Assembly: GCF_003054045.1 (NCBI RefSeq)
Contig: NZ_QBKH01000006.1
Span: forward strand, 434,001-498,000
Direction of reading: 5' to 3'
Source: Sphingobacterium faecium
GTDB taxonomy: Bacteria > Bacteroidota > Bacteroidia > Sphingobacteriales > Sphingobacteriaceae
DNA: 64,000 nucleotides
Shown here piece after piece: positions 19,686-27,435 of the stretch; the first letter of the stretch is position 1, and every line of letters begins with the position of its first letter. The notes under the pieces were generated by a model. The model saw only the letters and a list, made by a program, of their open reading frames with translations, ran no database searches and was not told the origin of the DNA. The position numbers were made by a program, and so were the translations under genes.

Positions 19686-19920
19686 AATTGCTTCATGCTT
19701 AAAGAGGTTCAAACTTTGAAAATAAGCAAAATTTGGCAGATTATAAAGGTTCAGATGATTTTTAATCAGTTTTAGGTAGGCAGCAAAGTATATTCCTATA
19801 TTACTTTAGGGTTTAGATGTTGGTTTTAAAATGAATTTGATGATTCTGTAATTGATTTAAATGTTCTCATACAAGCATGACTACTTAACAAAAATGATAA
19901 GAAGACTTCAAACGTGCTAG

Positions 19921-20592
19921 TTACCAGGTAGCTGTTTGCTCCAAAAGCTGAACGATAGCCGAATATCCCTTGTTGCGAGCATGTTGTATCGGAGTGATTT
20001 TCTCATGGTCGGCAATATGGATGTTACATCCCGCATCGATCAGTGTCCGAACAATATTACTATATTTTTGACTTCCATCACCCAAAATTACAGCCTCCAT
20101 CAAAGCGGTCCAACCCAGTCGATTAACATGATCAATCGGGAACCCTTCTGTATTGGCTAACACGTGTACGACCTCCAGATGTCCACGCTCGCAGGCAGGA
20201 ATAAGAGCTGTACCATGATACCTGTTGAATACATCAACGAGCTCCATGCAATAAATAGAGTTTCACCAGTTCGAGATTTCCTGTCGCTCCTGCATATAGA
20301 AATGGACTGTCTTTGATATGATCTTGTTGATTGACATCTGCCTGATAGGATAGCAGCAACTTGGCCATATCAAGGGCATTATTTTGTGTTGCAATTAAAA
20401 GTAAAGATTTGCCATCTTGATCTGCTATATGAACAGAAGAGCCGTTCTTTAACGCTTCTTCAACTAGAGCTAATTGATTCTTTTGCACAGCTTCAATCAA
20501 TTTTTTTGAGATGAGGTATCACCATTCATATCGGTATCAGTATGACAAGAGTTTAGAAATAATAATGAAAAAAATACAATAAGATGTTGCAT
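19921..20592 (-). pseudogene. Ankyrin-repeat lipoprotein with two frameshifts
   Basis: Three consecutive reading frames make one protein. Frame 1 starts at the ATG at 20592 with a lipoprotein signal (MQHLIVFFSLLFLNSC) and hits TGA just after an A7 run (minus strand) at 20507-20501. One more A would continue into LIEAVQKNQLALVEEALKNG and ankyrin repeats. Frame 2 ends at HGAR-stop near 20243. Loss of GT from a GTGT (CGT GTT to CGTT) would restore HGAR-VDVFNRYHGTAL, which matches the ankyrin consensus exactly in spacing. Frame 3 continues through further repeats to 19921. The intact product would be an exported ankyrin protein of about 220 residues. The lesions may be real decay or read errors. 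Confidence 0.8.
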
Positions 20593-20762
20593 AAGTACGG
20601 GTATAAAAGGTAATAAAGTAATAAAGAATATCAACCTTATAAGCAAAGTTAGTATATAAACGGCATTTGAATAGGTACGATTTATATAGAAACTTGTATA
20701 TATTATCTCATTTAAGCTAATAATTATAGTAAATAAAAGCTAATATGTTTAGTTTAATTGTT

Positions 20763-20770
20763 TATCTTTG
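20763..20770 (+). promoter_or_regulatory. Bacteroidetes-type -7 promoter box
   Basis: TATCTTTG matches TAnnTTTG. No good -33 TTG is seen at the usual distance upstream, so support is partial. The first annotated gene downstream starts 329 bases away. Confidence 0.3.
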
Positions 20771-20979
20771 GATATTCAATATGGATAGACACCCAAGAAA
20801 ACTGGTTGCTCCCCATTTTATACTGTAACCCATTAGATTCTTTAGGATCATATGATAGAATAGATTTGACGACAATATAAAATACTGTTCAGAAAAAGAA
20901 TTTCATTTTTTATGAATTTAATCCCTAGGTTCATAGGAGATGAATGCTTGAAATAATCGTAGATTTTTTCATAAAAATT

Positions 20980-21011
20980 GCCCTCTGTAGTGATACTTAG
21001 GGCTTTTTCTT
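20980..21011 (+). terminator. Weak hairpin terminator
   Basis: GCCCT pairs with AGGGC around a 14-base loop and is followed by TTTTTCTTT. An A-run before the stem can pair with the T-run. The stem is short, so this is a tentative call. Confidence 0.4.
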
Positions 21012-21098
21012 TCAAGTTTAAAATAGTAATGTGATGCAGTCAAAAATGATATTTTTTAATGACAATTATTATCTTCGTATCAACAATAGAATAACGCG

Positions 21099-21572
21099 AT
21101 GCTGTACAATCCATTTGAACCATTAATTCGACATACTTGGCAAGATTTTCTTGAGAAAGGTTATCGTGACTTTGTGCTGCAGCGGTTGGAGTGGCCAGAT
21201 ATTAGCAAAGGACAAGGCTTTCTACTATCACCATATTCAACTCCGGAGCAAGCACATCTACATGCAGCAGAACTTGGAGCTAAAGAAGGTAAAGCTGTAC
21301 AAATACCTGTAGATTTGAACAAGATACAACAATTATTAGAGGTCAATTCTGGCTATCGTGTTTTCATCAATCGTTTTTATGAAGAGCATTGGGATAAACG
21401 CATGTTGCGGGTATATCAGGATAGAATTATTAATTATTTGCGTAGCAATACCAATTTCAAACGAGAAGATCCAATTGATATTTTGTTTACTCTGGAACAT
21501 GGACGTGTATGGGCTCTCATCTCAGATGGGAAAACTAAAAAGAAAGTCAAGGCTATAGACCTGATCAGTTAA
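21099..21572 (+). CDS. Conserved-looking protein of unknown function
   Basis: A 157-residue cytoplasmic protein with no signal or membrane segment. It starts MLYNPFEPLIRHTWQDFLEK, has a helical middle (EQAHLHAAELGAKEGKAVQI) and a basic, aromatic-rich end (NRFYEEHWDKRMLRVYQDRI, then GRVWALISDGKTKKKVKAID). I do not recognise a family. It lies 90 bases upstream of the HMCES-type gene on the same strand. That neighbour suggests, but does not show, a role in DNA maintenance. Confidence 0.65.
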   Translation: MLYNPFEPLIRHTWQDFLEKGYRDFVLQRLEWPDISKGQGFLLSPYSTPEQAHLHAAELGAKEGKAVQIPVDLNKIQQLLEVNSGYRVFINRFYEEHWDKRMLRVYQDRIINYLRSNTNFKREDPIDILFTLEHGRVWALISDGKTKKKVKAIDLIS

Positions 21573-21662
21573 CATGAATCTATCAGATCGATACATGAAA
21601 CAAATAAATACTTCAAGTGTTTAATATTAAATTATTTAACTTCTTCTATTTTAATAAATACT

Positions 21663-22463
21663 ATGTGTTGGGACATATCACTTCATACTAATCTTGAGAT
21701 TGTGAAAAAAGCTTTTCCTACTTTAAGGGACGAACGTAAGCAACTTGAGTATGATTATCGGAACTTTGAAAATGTGCAGGCAATCACCTTTCCAGCATAT
21801 CCCATTATTTGTAAAGATCAAGAAAACGAGAAAATCGATCTCATAGAGATGGAATGGGGTATATTGCCCACCTATATTCAAGACCCTAAAGAGCAAGGCG
21901 AACGTCGTCGTAACATGATCAATGTACGTAGCGAACGTGTCTTTGCCGATCGTAATTCGTACTGGCACCGTTTGAAAGACCAACGCTGTCTTATACCCGT
22001 GTCAGGTACATTTGAACACCGTAAGATCCATGATAAGAAAAAGAAAATACCATATTATATTGGACAAAAAGCAAGAGAATTTTTTTTTATCCCAGGGATA
22101 TACCAATGGCATGAAATAATTACGCAGGATGGTGAGATTCATAAAGTAGGTAGCTTTGGTATGTTGACCCGTGAGGCAAATACTGTGATGGGACATATAC
22201 ACAACGATGGACCCAATAAAAAAAGGATGCCGCTATTTCTCACACCAGAACTTGAACAACAATGGCTACAGGCAAAAGATGATAAAAGCTTACTGGACAT
22301 CTTCAACTATGAAATAGCAGACCAAGCACTAGAATATTATCCTGTTTACACACTACGAGGCTACCCCAATAGACCAGACGGCAAGCATCGATATGAACCC
22401 TATCCATGGGCAGATGTACCACCTCTAGGGCAGGATGGACCGATGCAGCAAAGTTTATTTTGA
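21663..22463 (+). CDS. SOS response-associated peptidase / HMCES (YedK) family
   Basis: A 266-residue SRAP-domain protein. The catalytic cysteine is residue 2 after Met removal (MCWDISLHTN). Proteins of this family form a covalent thiazolidine link with abasic sites in single-stranded DNA and so protect them. Other conserved parts are readable: MINVRSERVF, the glutamate region LIPVSGTFEH, and MGHIHNDGPNKKRMPLFL with the conserved histidine and the RMP motif. It is longer than E. coli YedK by a C-terminal tail. The flanking genes at 21099 and 22483 are on the same strand, and the next starts 20 bases after this stop, so an operon is likely. Confidence 0.92.
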   Translation: MCWDISLHTNLEIVKKAFPTLRDERKQLEYDYRNFENVQAITFPAYPIICKDQENEKIDLIEMEWGILPTYIQDPKEQGERRRNMINVRSERVFADRNSYWHRLKDQRCLIPVSGTFEHRKIHDKKKKIPYYIGQKAREFFFIPGIYQWHEIITQDGEIHKVGSFGMLTREANTVMGHIHNDGPNKKRMPLFLTPELEQQWLQAKDDKSLLDIFNYEIADQALEYYPVYTLRGYPNRPDGKHRYEPYPWADVPPLGQDGPMQQSLF

Positions 22464-22482
22464 TTCTTATTAATAAGATGAT

Positions 22483-23208
22483 ATGCACTTTGAGCCTTTG
22501 ACCCGATCGCTACTTCTAGAGTTGCGGCATCGTGGATATAATATGTTGACCGCCAAGTCTACTGAGACTGATCACAATCCGACCTGGTATCCGCTTTCAG
22601 TTCCCGATATCTCAGATTACCTATTGAAGTTGGATTATAATTTAAGTATAGACGAACTACAACAACCTCAGATTTTGGTCATTGAAGATGCTTTGATGCA
22701 TATCAACGATGACCAGTTAGAAGGTGAAGTGTTTATCGAAGATAATTATCATCAAGGTTTACAGGAAAAGATTCAACAATATGACAAACATTATCAATTC
22801 AGTTCTAATCCACAACAATATAATTTTTCATTCGATCCTCAGCGTATACTTATTCGCAATCATGCCTTACACTGTGGAGACCATATTTTGTATTTGAAGT
22901 ATCTAGCTTTACATTATCCGCAGCATGTTATCGACGAGATGTGCGATTTAGAAGATGTTACCCGATCGTTGTTATGTCTCGATACCAAACAGGCACAAGA
23001 GTGGTTTATGACCAATAATATAGCTGTCATGCAATCTGATATCTGGATCTGTGACGAAGATGCAATATTAAAAATAGTAGCGACTCAAGAAGACGACCAT
23101 ATCTGGAGCTTCACGGATGACAACGAAGAGCTAATGAATAATTTAATGGTCCCGAAAGATATTCTTTCCTTGAGAGATATCTTTTGGATTGATCCCAGAA
23201 TGAAGTGA
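22483..23208 (+). CDS. Protein of unknown function downstream of HMCES gene
   Basis: A 241-residue soluble protein that starts 20 bases after the HMCES stop. It is acidic, without signal peptide or membrane helices. Visible features are an N-terminal basic part (MHFEPLTRSLLLELRHRGYN), HALHCGDHILYLKYLALHYP in the middle and a conserved-looking acidic end (DDHIWSFTDDNEELMNNLMV). I do not recognise the family. Tight spacing suggests cotranscription with the HMCES gene. Confidence 0.68.
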   Translation: MHFEPLTRSLLLELRHRGYNMLTAKSTETDHNPTWYPLSVPDISDYLLKLDYNLSIDELQQPQILVIEDALMHINDDQLEGEVFIEDNYHQGLQEKIQQYDKHYQFSSNPQQYNFSFDPQRILIRNHALHCGDHILYLKYLALHYPQHVIDEMCDLEDVTRSLLCLDTKQAQEWFMTNNIAVMQSDIWICDEDAILKIVATQEDDHIWSFTDDNEELMNNLMVPKDILSLRDIFWIDPRMK

Positions 23209-23501
23209 ATATTTTAATCTGGGATAGATGATAGGCTTTTAAAGCAAATTTATTGACAAATTTCAACATATCCATGATTGGGAAGTAGCAGAAGATATGA
23301 AAAACGAATGTAAATAGCGTATAAATCCATATTATCTTTAATTACAGATAAACCTGATAATAATTGAAAAGTAAATTTAATAAAACATTCGATTGATCAG
23401 TTTGACCCGATAAGATTCTGGTAAACTTCAGTAGCTGTTATTATGAATACTTGACAGAATTTAAAAGATGTTTTGTAAATTGTGGACACTATTTATACAA
23501 T

Positions 23502-25376
23502 ATGCGTAGAAAAACTCAAATGATCACCGCGATGATGTTATTCTCAACGACGGTTGCCGTAAGTCAAATGAAAGTTCGTGAAGAACTGCCTGAAAAATAT
23601 AAATGGGATCTGTCCCATCTCTATGCTACAGATGAAACTTGGAAAGAAGAAAAGGAACGTTTACAACAAAAAATGCAGAAAGTAGCTTCTTATAGAGGCA
23701 AACTTACGCAGTCCGCTAGCGCACTTTTAGAAGCACTTCAGTTGAGTACCTCACTCATAAAGGAAATGGCTAAGTTATCATCCTATGCTTCGATGAAATC
23801 TGATCAAGATACCCGCGTGACAAAATATGCTGGTATGAATCAAGAGTTACAACAGCTTTTTTCAGAATATGGCGCATTGACATCGTATATGGAACCTGAA
23901 TTATTGACTCTCAAAGAAGATCAGCTCAATGCTTTTTTTGCAAAAGAAAAAGCATTGAGTACCTATAAGTTTTACCTCACTGATCTACTTCGTAAGCGTG
24001 CGCACAGAGGCTCAGAAGAAGTTGAAAAAGTATTAGCATACTCTTCTTTAATGTCTGGCAATGCTGCCAATATCTACAGTACCTTTATGAATGCAGAGTT
24101 TCCATATCCAGATGTTGAATTGAACGGCGAATCTGTCAAACTCAATGCTGCCAATTTTGCTTTGTATAGAGCGAGCGAAAATAGAGTGATTAGGAGCAAA
24201 GTATTTGATGCTTATTTTTCCAAATTGAATGAATTTCAACGTACCCTGGGTGCACAACTCTATGGAAATATCAATGCAGCATTGTTTGCTACAAAAGCCC
24301 GCAATTATGAAAGTACATTAAAAATGGCGTTGGATGGTGGTAACATTCCAACCGCTGTTTTTCATAATCTCATCAAAAATGTAAATGGCAATTTAGAAAC
24401 GTTTCACCGCTATTTAAATCTACGAAAACGCATGATGGGAGTAGATACCTTGCATTATTATGATTTGTATGCACCTCTTGTGGCTAAAGTTGATTTATCC
24501 TATACAGTAGAAGAGGCCGAAGAAAATATTTTAAAATCCTTAAAACCTTTGGGTACTGATTATATAAACGTGTCAAAAAAAGCATTCGGCGAAAGATGGA
24601 TTGACATGTATCCAAACGAAGGAAAAAGATCAGGAGCATACTCCAATGGTTCGGCATACGATGTACATCCCTATATTCTCATGAATTATAATGGAAAGTA
24701 CAATGACATGTCTACCCTTACCCATGAATTGGGGCATACCATGCATAGTTATTTAACCAATAAGAAGCAACATTACGCCAATTCAGATTATTCGATTTTT
24801 GTTGCAGAAGTAGCATCGACTTTAAATGAGGAGTTATTGAACGATTATATGCTGAAACAGATCAAAGACGATGAAACCCGACTTGCGATTTTAGGAAATT
24901 ATCTAGAAGGAGCCAAAGGAACCTTATTTCGTCAGACTCAGTTTGCCGAATTCGAATATATGATCCATGAAAAAGTCGGCAAAGGCGAAGCACTCACAGG
25001 TGAAGATTTTGACAAGATATATTTAGATCTGACTAAACGATATTATGGTCATGATAAAAATATTTGTATAGTTGATGATAATGTGAAATCTGAATGGTCT
25101 TATATTCCACATTTTTATTACAATTTTTACGTTTACCAGTATGCGACATCTTTCACCGCATCTACAGCACTCTCCGAGAAGGTGTTACGAGGTACGGATG
25201 CTGATCGTCAGAAGTACCTCAATTTCCTCGCTTCAGGAAGTACCAAATACCCTGTAGACCTTCTTGTTGATGCCGGTGTCGATATGAATACATCTGAACC
25301 TTTTGATTTGACAATTGCGAAAATCAATAAAGTCATGGCAGAGATGGAAACCATTTTAACCAGATTGGGCAAGTAA
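23502..25376 (+). CDS. pepF: Secreted oligoendopeptidase F (M3 family)
   Basis: The frame is open from 23451, but the ATG at 23502 starts a signal sequence (MRRKTQMITAMMLFSTTVAV), giving 624 residues. The zinc site is HELGHTMHSY with His408, Glu409 and His412. The third ligand Glu lies in VAEVASTLNEELL. The N-terminal helical region starting REELPEKYKWDLSHLYATDE is typical of PepF. The enzyme cuts short peptides, here probably in the periplasm because of the signal. It is a single gene, ending at a long hairpin. Confidence 0.94.
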   Translation: MRRKTQMITAMMLFSTTVAVSQMKVREELPEKYKWDLSHLYATDETWKEEKERLQQKMQKVASYRGKLTQSASALLEALQLSTSLIKEMAKLSSYASMKSDQDTRVTKYAGMNQELQQLFSEYGALTSYMEPELLTLKEDQLNAFFAKEKALSTYKFYLTDLLRKRAHRGSEEVEKVLAYSSLMSGNAANIYSTFMNAEFPYPDVELNGESVKLNAANFALYRASENRVIRSKVFDAYFSKLNEFQRTLGAQLYGNINAALFATKARNYESTLKMALDGGNIPTAVFHNLIKNVNGNLETFHRYLNLRKRMMGVDTLHYYDLYAPLVAKVDLSYTVEEAEENILKSLKPLGTDYINVSKKAFGERWIDMYPNEGKRSGAYSNGSAYDVHPYILMNYNGKYNDMSTLTHELGHTMHSYLTNKKQHYANSDYSIFVAEVASTLNEELLNDYMLKQIKDDETRLAILGNYLEGAKGTLFRQTQFAEFEYMIHEKVGKGEALTGEDFDKIYLDLTKRYYGHDKNICIVDDNVKSEWSYIPHFYYNFYVYQYATSFTASTALSEKVLRGTDADRQKYLNFLASGSTKYPVDLLVDAGVDMNTSEPFDLTIAKINKVMAEMETILTRLGK

Positions 25377-25389
25377 AACCTACGGTTAT

Positions 25390-25439
25390 ATACATCCAAA
25401 ATAAAAGCCGTAGTCATACGGTTTTTATTTTGGATGTAT
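25390..25439. terminator. Long bidirectional hairpin terminator
   Basis: A 23-bp stem (22 Watson-Crick pairs and one G-T) pairs 25390-25412 with 25417-25439 around the loop GTCA. The inner part CCGTA/TACGG with an A-run before and a T-run after is the actual terminator core. It lies between the convergent pepF and the gene at 25501. Confidence 0.75.
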
Positions 25440-25500
25440 CAGAATATCGATGTTATAAAACCACTTTATCTTGAGGCTGATCTTTTCAGCCATATATAAA

Positions 25501-25908
25501 TTATAATTTTATAATTCCCTTTTCAATCATTTCTAGCATTACTGGTGAAGCATTTTTAAATGTGGGCATTTGTTCAGTAAGGCTTCCTGCATTTTTTTTA
25601 TTGACTTTAAACGTTAAATCCATTTCCGTAGTAAAAAGTAAAGCCGTTGTAAAAGGGTTTTTAATATAAGAGCTTAAAACTGTAAAAGCTTCATCAACAG
25701 AGTGGAAGTGCTCGATTTCTTCTGTTTTGTATTTTAAAGTTAAAGCAAAGTTATATTCTCCGGTCTCTAAAAGATGAAGTCGCACATAAATATTTTTAAG
25801 TTCAGTATCACCCATTGTTTTGGCCAAAGTAAGTTTTGCAAAAGTCCCTTGGTTGATACTTGATATTATTTGGTCATAAAATTCAACAAAAATAGTCTGA
25901 TATGGCAT
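25501..25908 (-). CDS. Small protein of unknown function
   Basis: A 135-residue soluble protein starting MPYQTIFVEFYDQIISSINQ. It has alternating strand and helix patterns (NIYVRLHLLETGEYNFALTL, later ALLFTTEMDLTFKVNKKN) and no known motif. It may belong to a Bacteroidetes family that assists modification or repair enzymes, but I cannot support that. It is 165 bases from KptA on the same strand. Confidence 0.62.
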   Translation of the reverse strand: MPYQTIFVEFYDQIISSINQGTFAKLTLAKTMGDTELKNIYVRLHLLETGEYNFALTLKYKTEEIEHFHSVDEAFTVLSSYIKNPFTTALLFTTEMDLTFKVNKKNAGSLTEQMPTFKNASPVMLEMIEKGIIKL

Positions 25909-26073
25909 TTTAATATAGTTTGAACTGCAAAATTACACTAAGTAGTTGATAAATACCTTCTTTTTTTACAAAAAGAGAATTATACAATCTATTTAGATAC
26001 AAGTTTTCCAATTGACATTAGGTAATAAGACTAAAGGACATGCTATCTTTTCTACAGTATTCTAATACATTAA

Positions 26074-26616
26074 TTATAAAATTCTCAAATATCGAGTTGG
26101 CACTTCTTCTGTGAGCCATACCCCATTTTCTGATAGATAGAAAGTATATCCTTCCTGTGCCATCTGTTGAGCTAAGACCGTTATTATAACCGGTTTTCCG
26201 TGTCTTTGCCCAACTTTTAAAGCAATTTCCTTTTCTTTACTGAGATGCACGTGTTGACGATTAAGTTTCTTAATACCGGTTTCCAGAATTGAATGGACAA
26301 ATTGTTGAGCTGTACCATGATAAAGCACCAAAGGTGGAGTTTGAGCTTCTAATCCAAGATCAATAGGTATAGAATGACCTTGATTTGCTCTAATCTTCTG
26401 AAAGGAAGAGTCAAAAATAAACCTCTTTTTAGGATTTGTATCAACAATCTGTTTTAGGGTGTTAAAATCCAATTCATTATTGTGCTTATTTATTTTTTCA
26501 ATCAGGTCTGTTGTATCTGCCCAGCCCTGTTCATCCAATGTGATACCTATTGCCTCAGGCCGGTGACGAAGAACTAAACTTAAAAATTTGCTTATATGTT
26601 TATATTTGTTAGTCAT
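26074..26616 (-). CDS. kptA: RNA 2'-phosphotransferase KptA/Tpt1
   Basis: A 180-residue enzyme that transfers a 2'-phosphate from RNA to NAD+. The N-terminal winged-helix part (about 1-80) shows the family start ISKFLSLVLRHRPEAIGITL. The ADP-ribosyl-transferase part shows LYHGTAQQFVHSILETGIKK, the HVHLSK motif and GKPVIITVLAQQMAQEGYTF. The family's catalytic tetrad Arg-His-Arg-Arg fits Arg17/19 (LRHRPE), the LYHGT histidine and the later arginines. In bacteria its natural substrate is unclear, since tRNA splicing of the eukaryotic type is absent. Confidence 0.95.
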   Translation of the reverse strand: MTNKYKHISKFLSLVLRHRPEAIGITLDEQGWADTTDLIEKINKHNNELDFNTLKQIVDTNPKKRFIFDSSFQKIRANQGHSIPIDLGLEAQTPPLVLYHGTAQQFVHSILETGIKKLNRQHVHLSKEKEIALKVGQRHGKPVIITVLAQQMAQEGYTFYLSENGVWLTEEVPTRYLRIL

Positions 26617-26960
26617 TTTTTATAAATTCTTAGTATTTTAAAATTGATTGGCTTTATCTTTTTAAAGGGAAGCGGATATTATTTGGAGTATGATTACTGT
26701 TGGGTAAATTGATCCCCGACTTCGTACTTTCAAATGAATTTTCTTTTTTTTAGAGCACGAGCAAATATCCAAGCAGCCATAGACAATAAGTTGAGTGAAG
26801 TAATAATAGCAAATGACATCATTATTGATGTTTTTGTCTTTTAAAAATATAGTTTTTTAAAGAAATTGAATCGAAAATAAAAAGATATTTTCGATTTCTT
26901 ATACATAAAATATAGCTAGTATTTGAAAACTGATCTGTGAGCTTATGAGTTCATCATTAA

Positions 26961-27192
26961 AAATCAAAAGGGCCTAATTTTCATTAGACCCTTTCTCTTG
27001 ACGTTTAACTGTACAGTAATCTGGTATGTTTCTTATTGTTTCCTATTTTTTGTTTCATAATCCAAGGCATTTTACATGCATATTTGGATTTTTTTACTGT
27101 ACCACGTCGTTTATGTTTTATGCTTCCAAAAAAGCATATGTGTTGTTGCTTTCTATATAAATAACACTTGGCGTCTTAAAAGGTTCAAAAAA
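26961..27192 (-). repeat. Dispersed structured element, copy A
   Basis: This is one of three related intergenic elements; the others are at 32106-32309 and 61201-61432. Read on the minus strand it starts with TTTTTTGAAC, forms a hairpin TATGCTT/AAGCATA (27138-27132 with 27125-27119), contains ACTGTACAGT and the shared block ATAAGAAACATA, and ends in a 12-bp hairpin with loop GAAA (26994-26967). The hairpin is followed by TTTTGATTTTT. In this copy one stem pair is U-G, where copy B has U-A. A 40-codon ORF overlaps its 5' part (27118-27240). Confidence 0.75.
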
Positions 27193-27240
27193 TAGTTGTT
27201 TTTTTTTAATTTCTGACCAAACTCTTTTATTGATTGTCAT
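27118..27240 (-). CDS. Possible small ORF overlapping repeat copy A
   Basis: A 40-residue frame begins with ATG at 27240 (MTINKRVWSEIKKKQLFFEP) and ends at a TAA inside the first hairpin of the repeat. AAGGA lies about 13 bases before the ATG. Copy C is open in the same register (FFELFELTGVLTIQSDNKYT), but has no start nearby; copy B is broken. It may be a real small protein, or a relic, or a by-product of RNA conservation. Confidence 0.25.
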   Translation of the reverse strand: MTINKRVWSEIKKKQLFFEPFKTPSVIYIESNNTYAFLEA

Positions 27241-27288
27241 GATGTGCAGATTTTCCTTATCTTAATTATACCCATCTCCTTTATTTTT

Positions 27289-27305
27289 GACTAAATATTT
27301 TAGTC
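27289..27305. promoter_or_regulatory. Palindrome upstream of dinB
   Basis: GACTAAA-TAT-TTTAGTC is a perfect 7-bp inverted repeat with a 3-base centre, 64 bases upstream of the dinB -7 box. It could be an operator for the polymerase operon. No regulator gene is nearby to connect it. Confidence 0.35.
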
Positions 27306-27369
27306 TTTATATTCAGTTGTTTATCATTTAATTTATCGGATACGTAACGTTAATAACTAAAAATATTAG

Positions 27370-27377
27370 TATATTTG
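27370..27377 (+). promoter_or_regulatory. -7 promoter box for dinB-dnaE
   Basis: TATATTTG matches TAnnTTTG and would start transcription near 27384, about 50 bases before dinB. The -33 element is not clear. The leader would contain a strong Shine-Dalgarno-like GGGAGG and a four-codon ORF. Confidence 0.45.
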
Positions 27378-27417
27378 AATGTGGTATAAATACATTCCAT
27401 CAGGGAGGTCTTTAGAG

Positions 27418-27432
27418 ATGCATAAGTTTTAG
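27418..27432 (+). CDS. Four-codon leader ORF before dinB
   Basis: ATG-CAT-AAG-TTT-TAG (MHKF) is preceded by GGGAGG ending about 10 bases upstream, the best ribosome-binding site in this leader. Its stop is 3 bases before the dinB ATG. It may let ribosomes reinitiate at dinB, which has no good site of its own. Too short to be sure. Confidence 0.3.
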   Translation: MHKF

Positions 27433-27435
27433 CAA

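Larger units (their letters stand above)
20593..21098. other. Intergenic region with promoter box and weak terminator
   Basis: About 500 bases with no credible ORF beyond a 15-codon one. A perfect -7 box TATCTTTG is at 20763-20770, and a weak terminator (GCCCT/AGGGC with a following T-run) is at 20980-21011. Together they could delimit a transcript of about 235 nt. Confidence 0.4.

Noticed and set aside
26961..27192. Miniature transposable element (MITE) explanation for the three-copy repeat
   Set aside because: The copies lack matching terminal inverted repeats and visible target duplications, and the conserved hairpins are internal or at one end only. It cannot be fully excluded without genome-wide copies.
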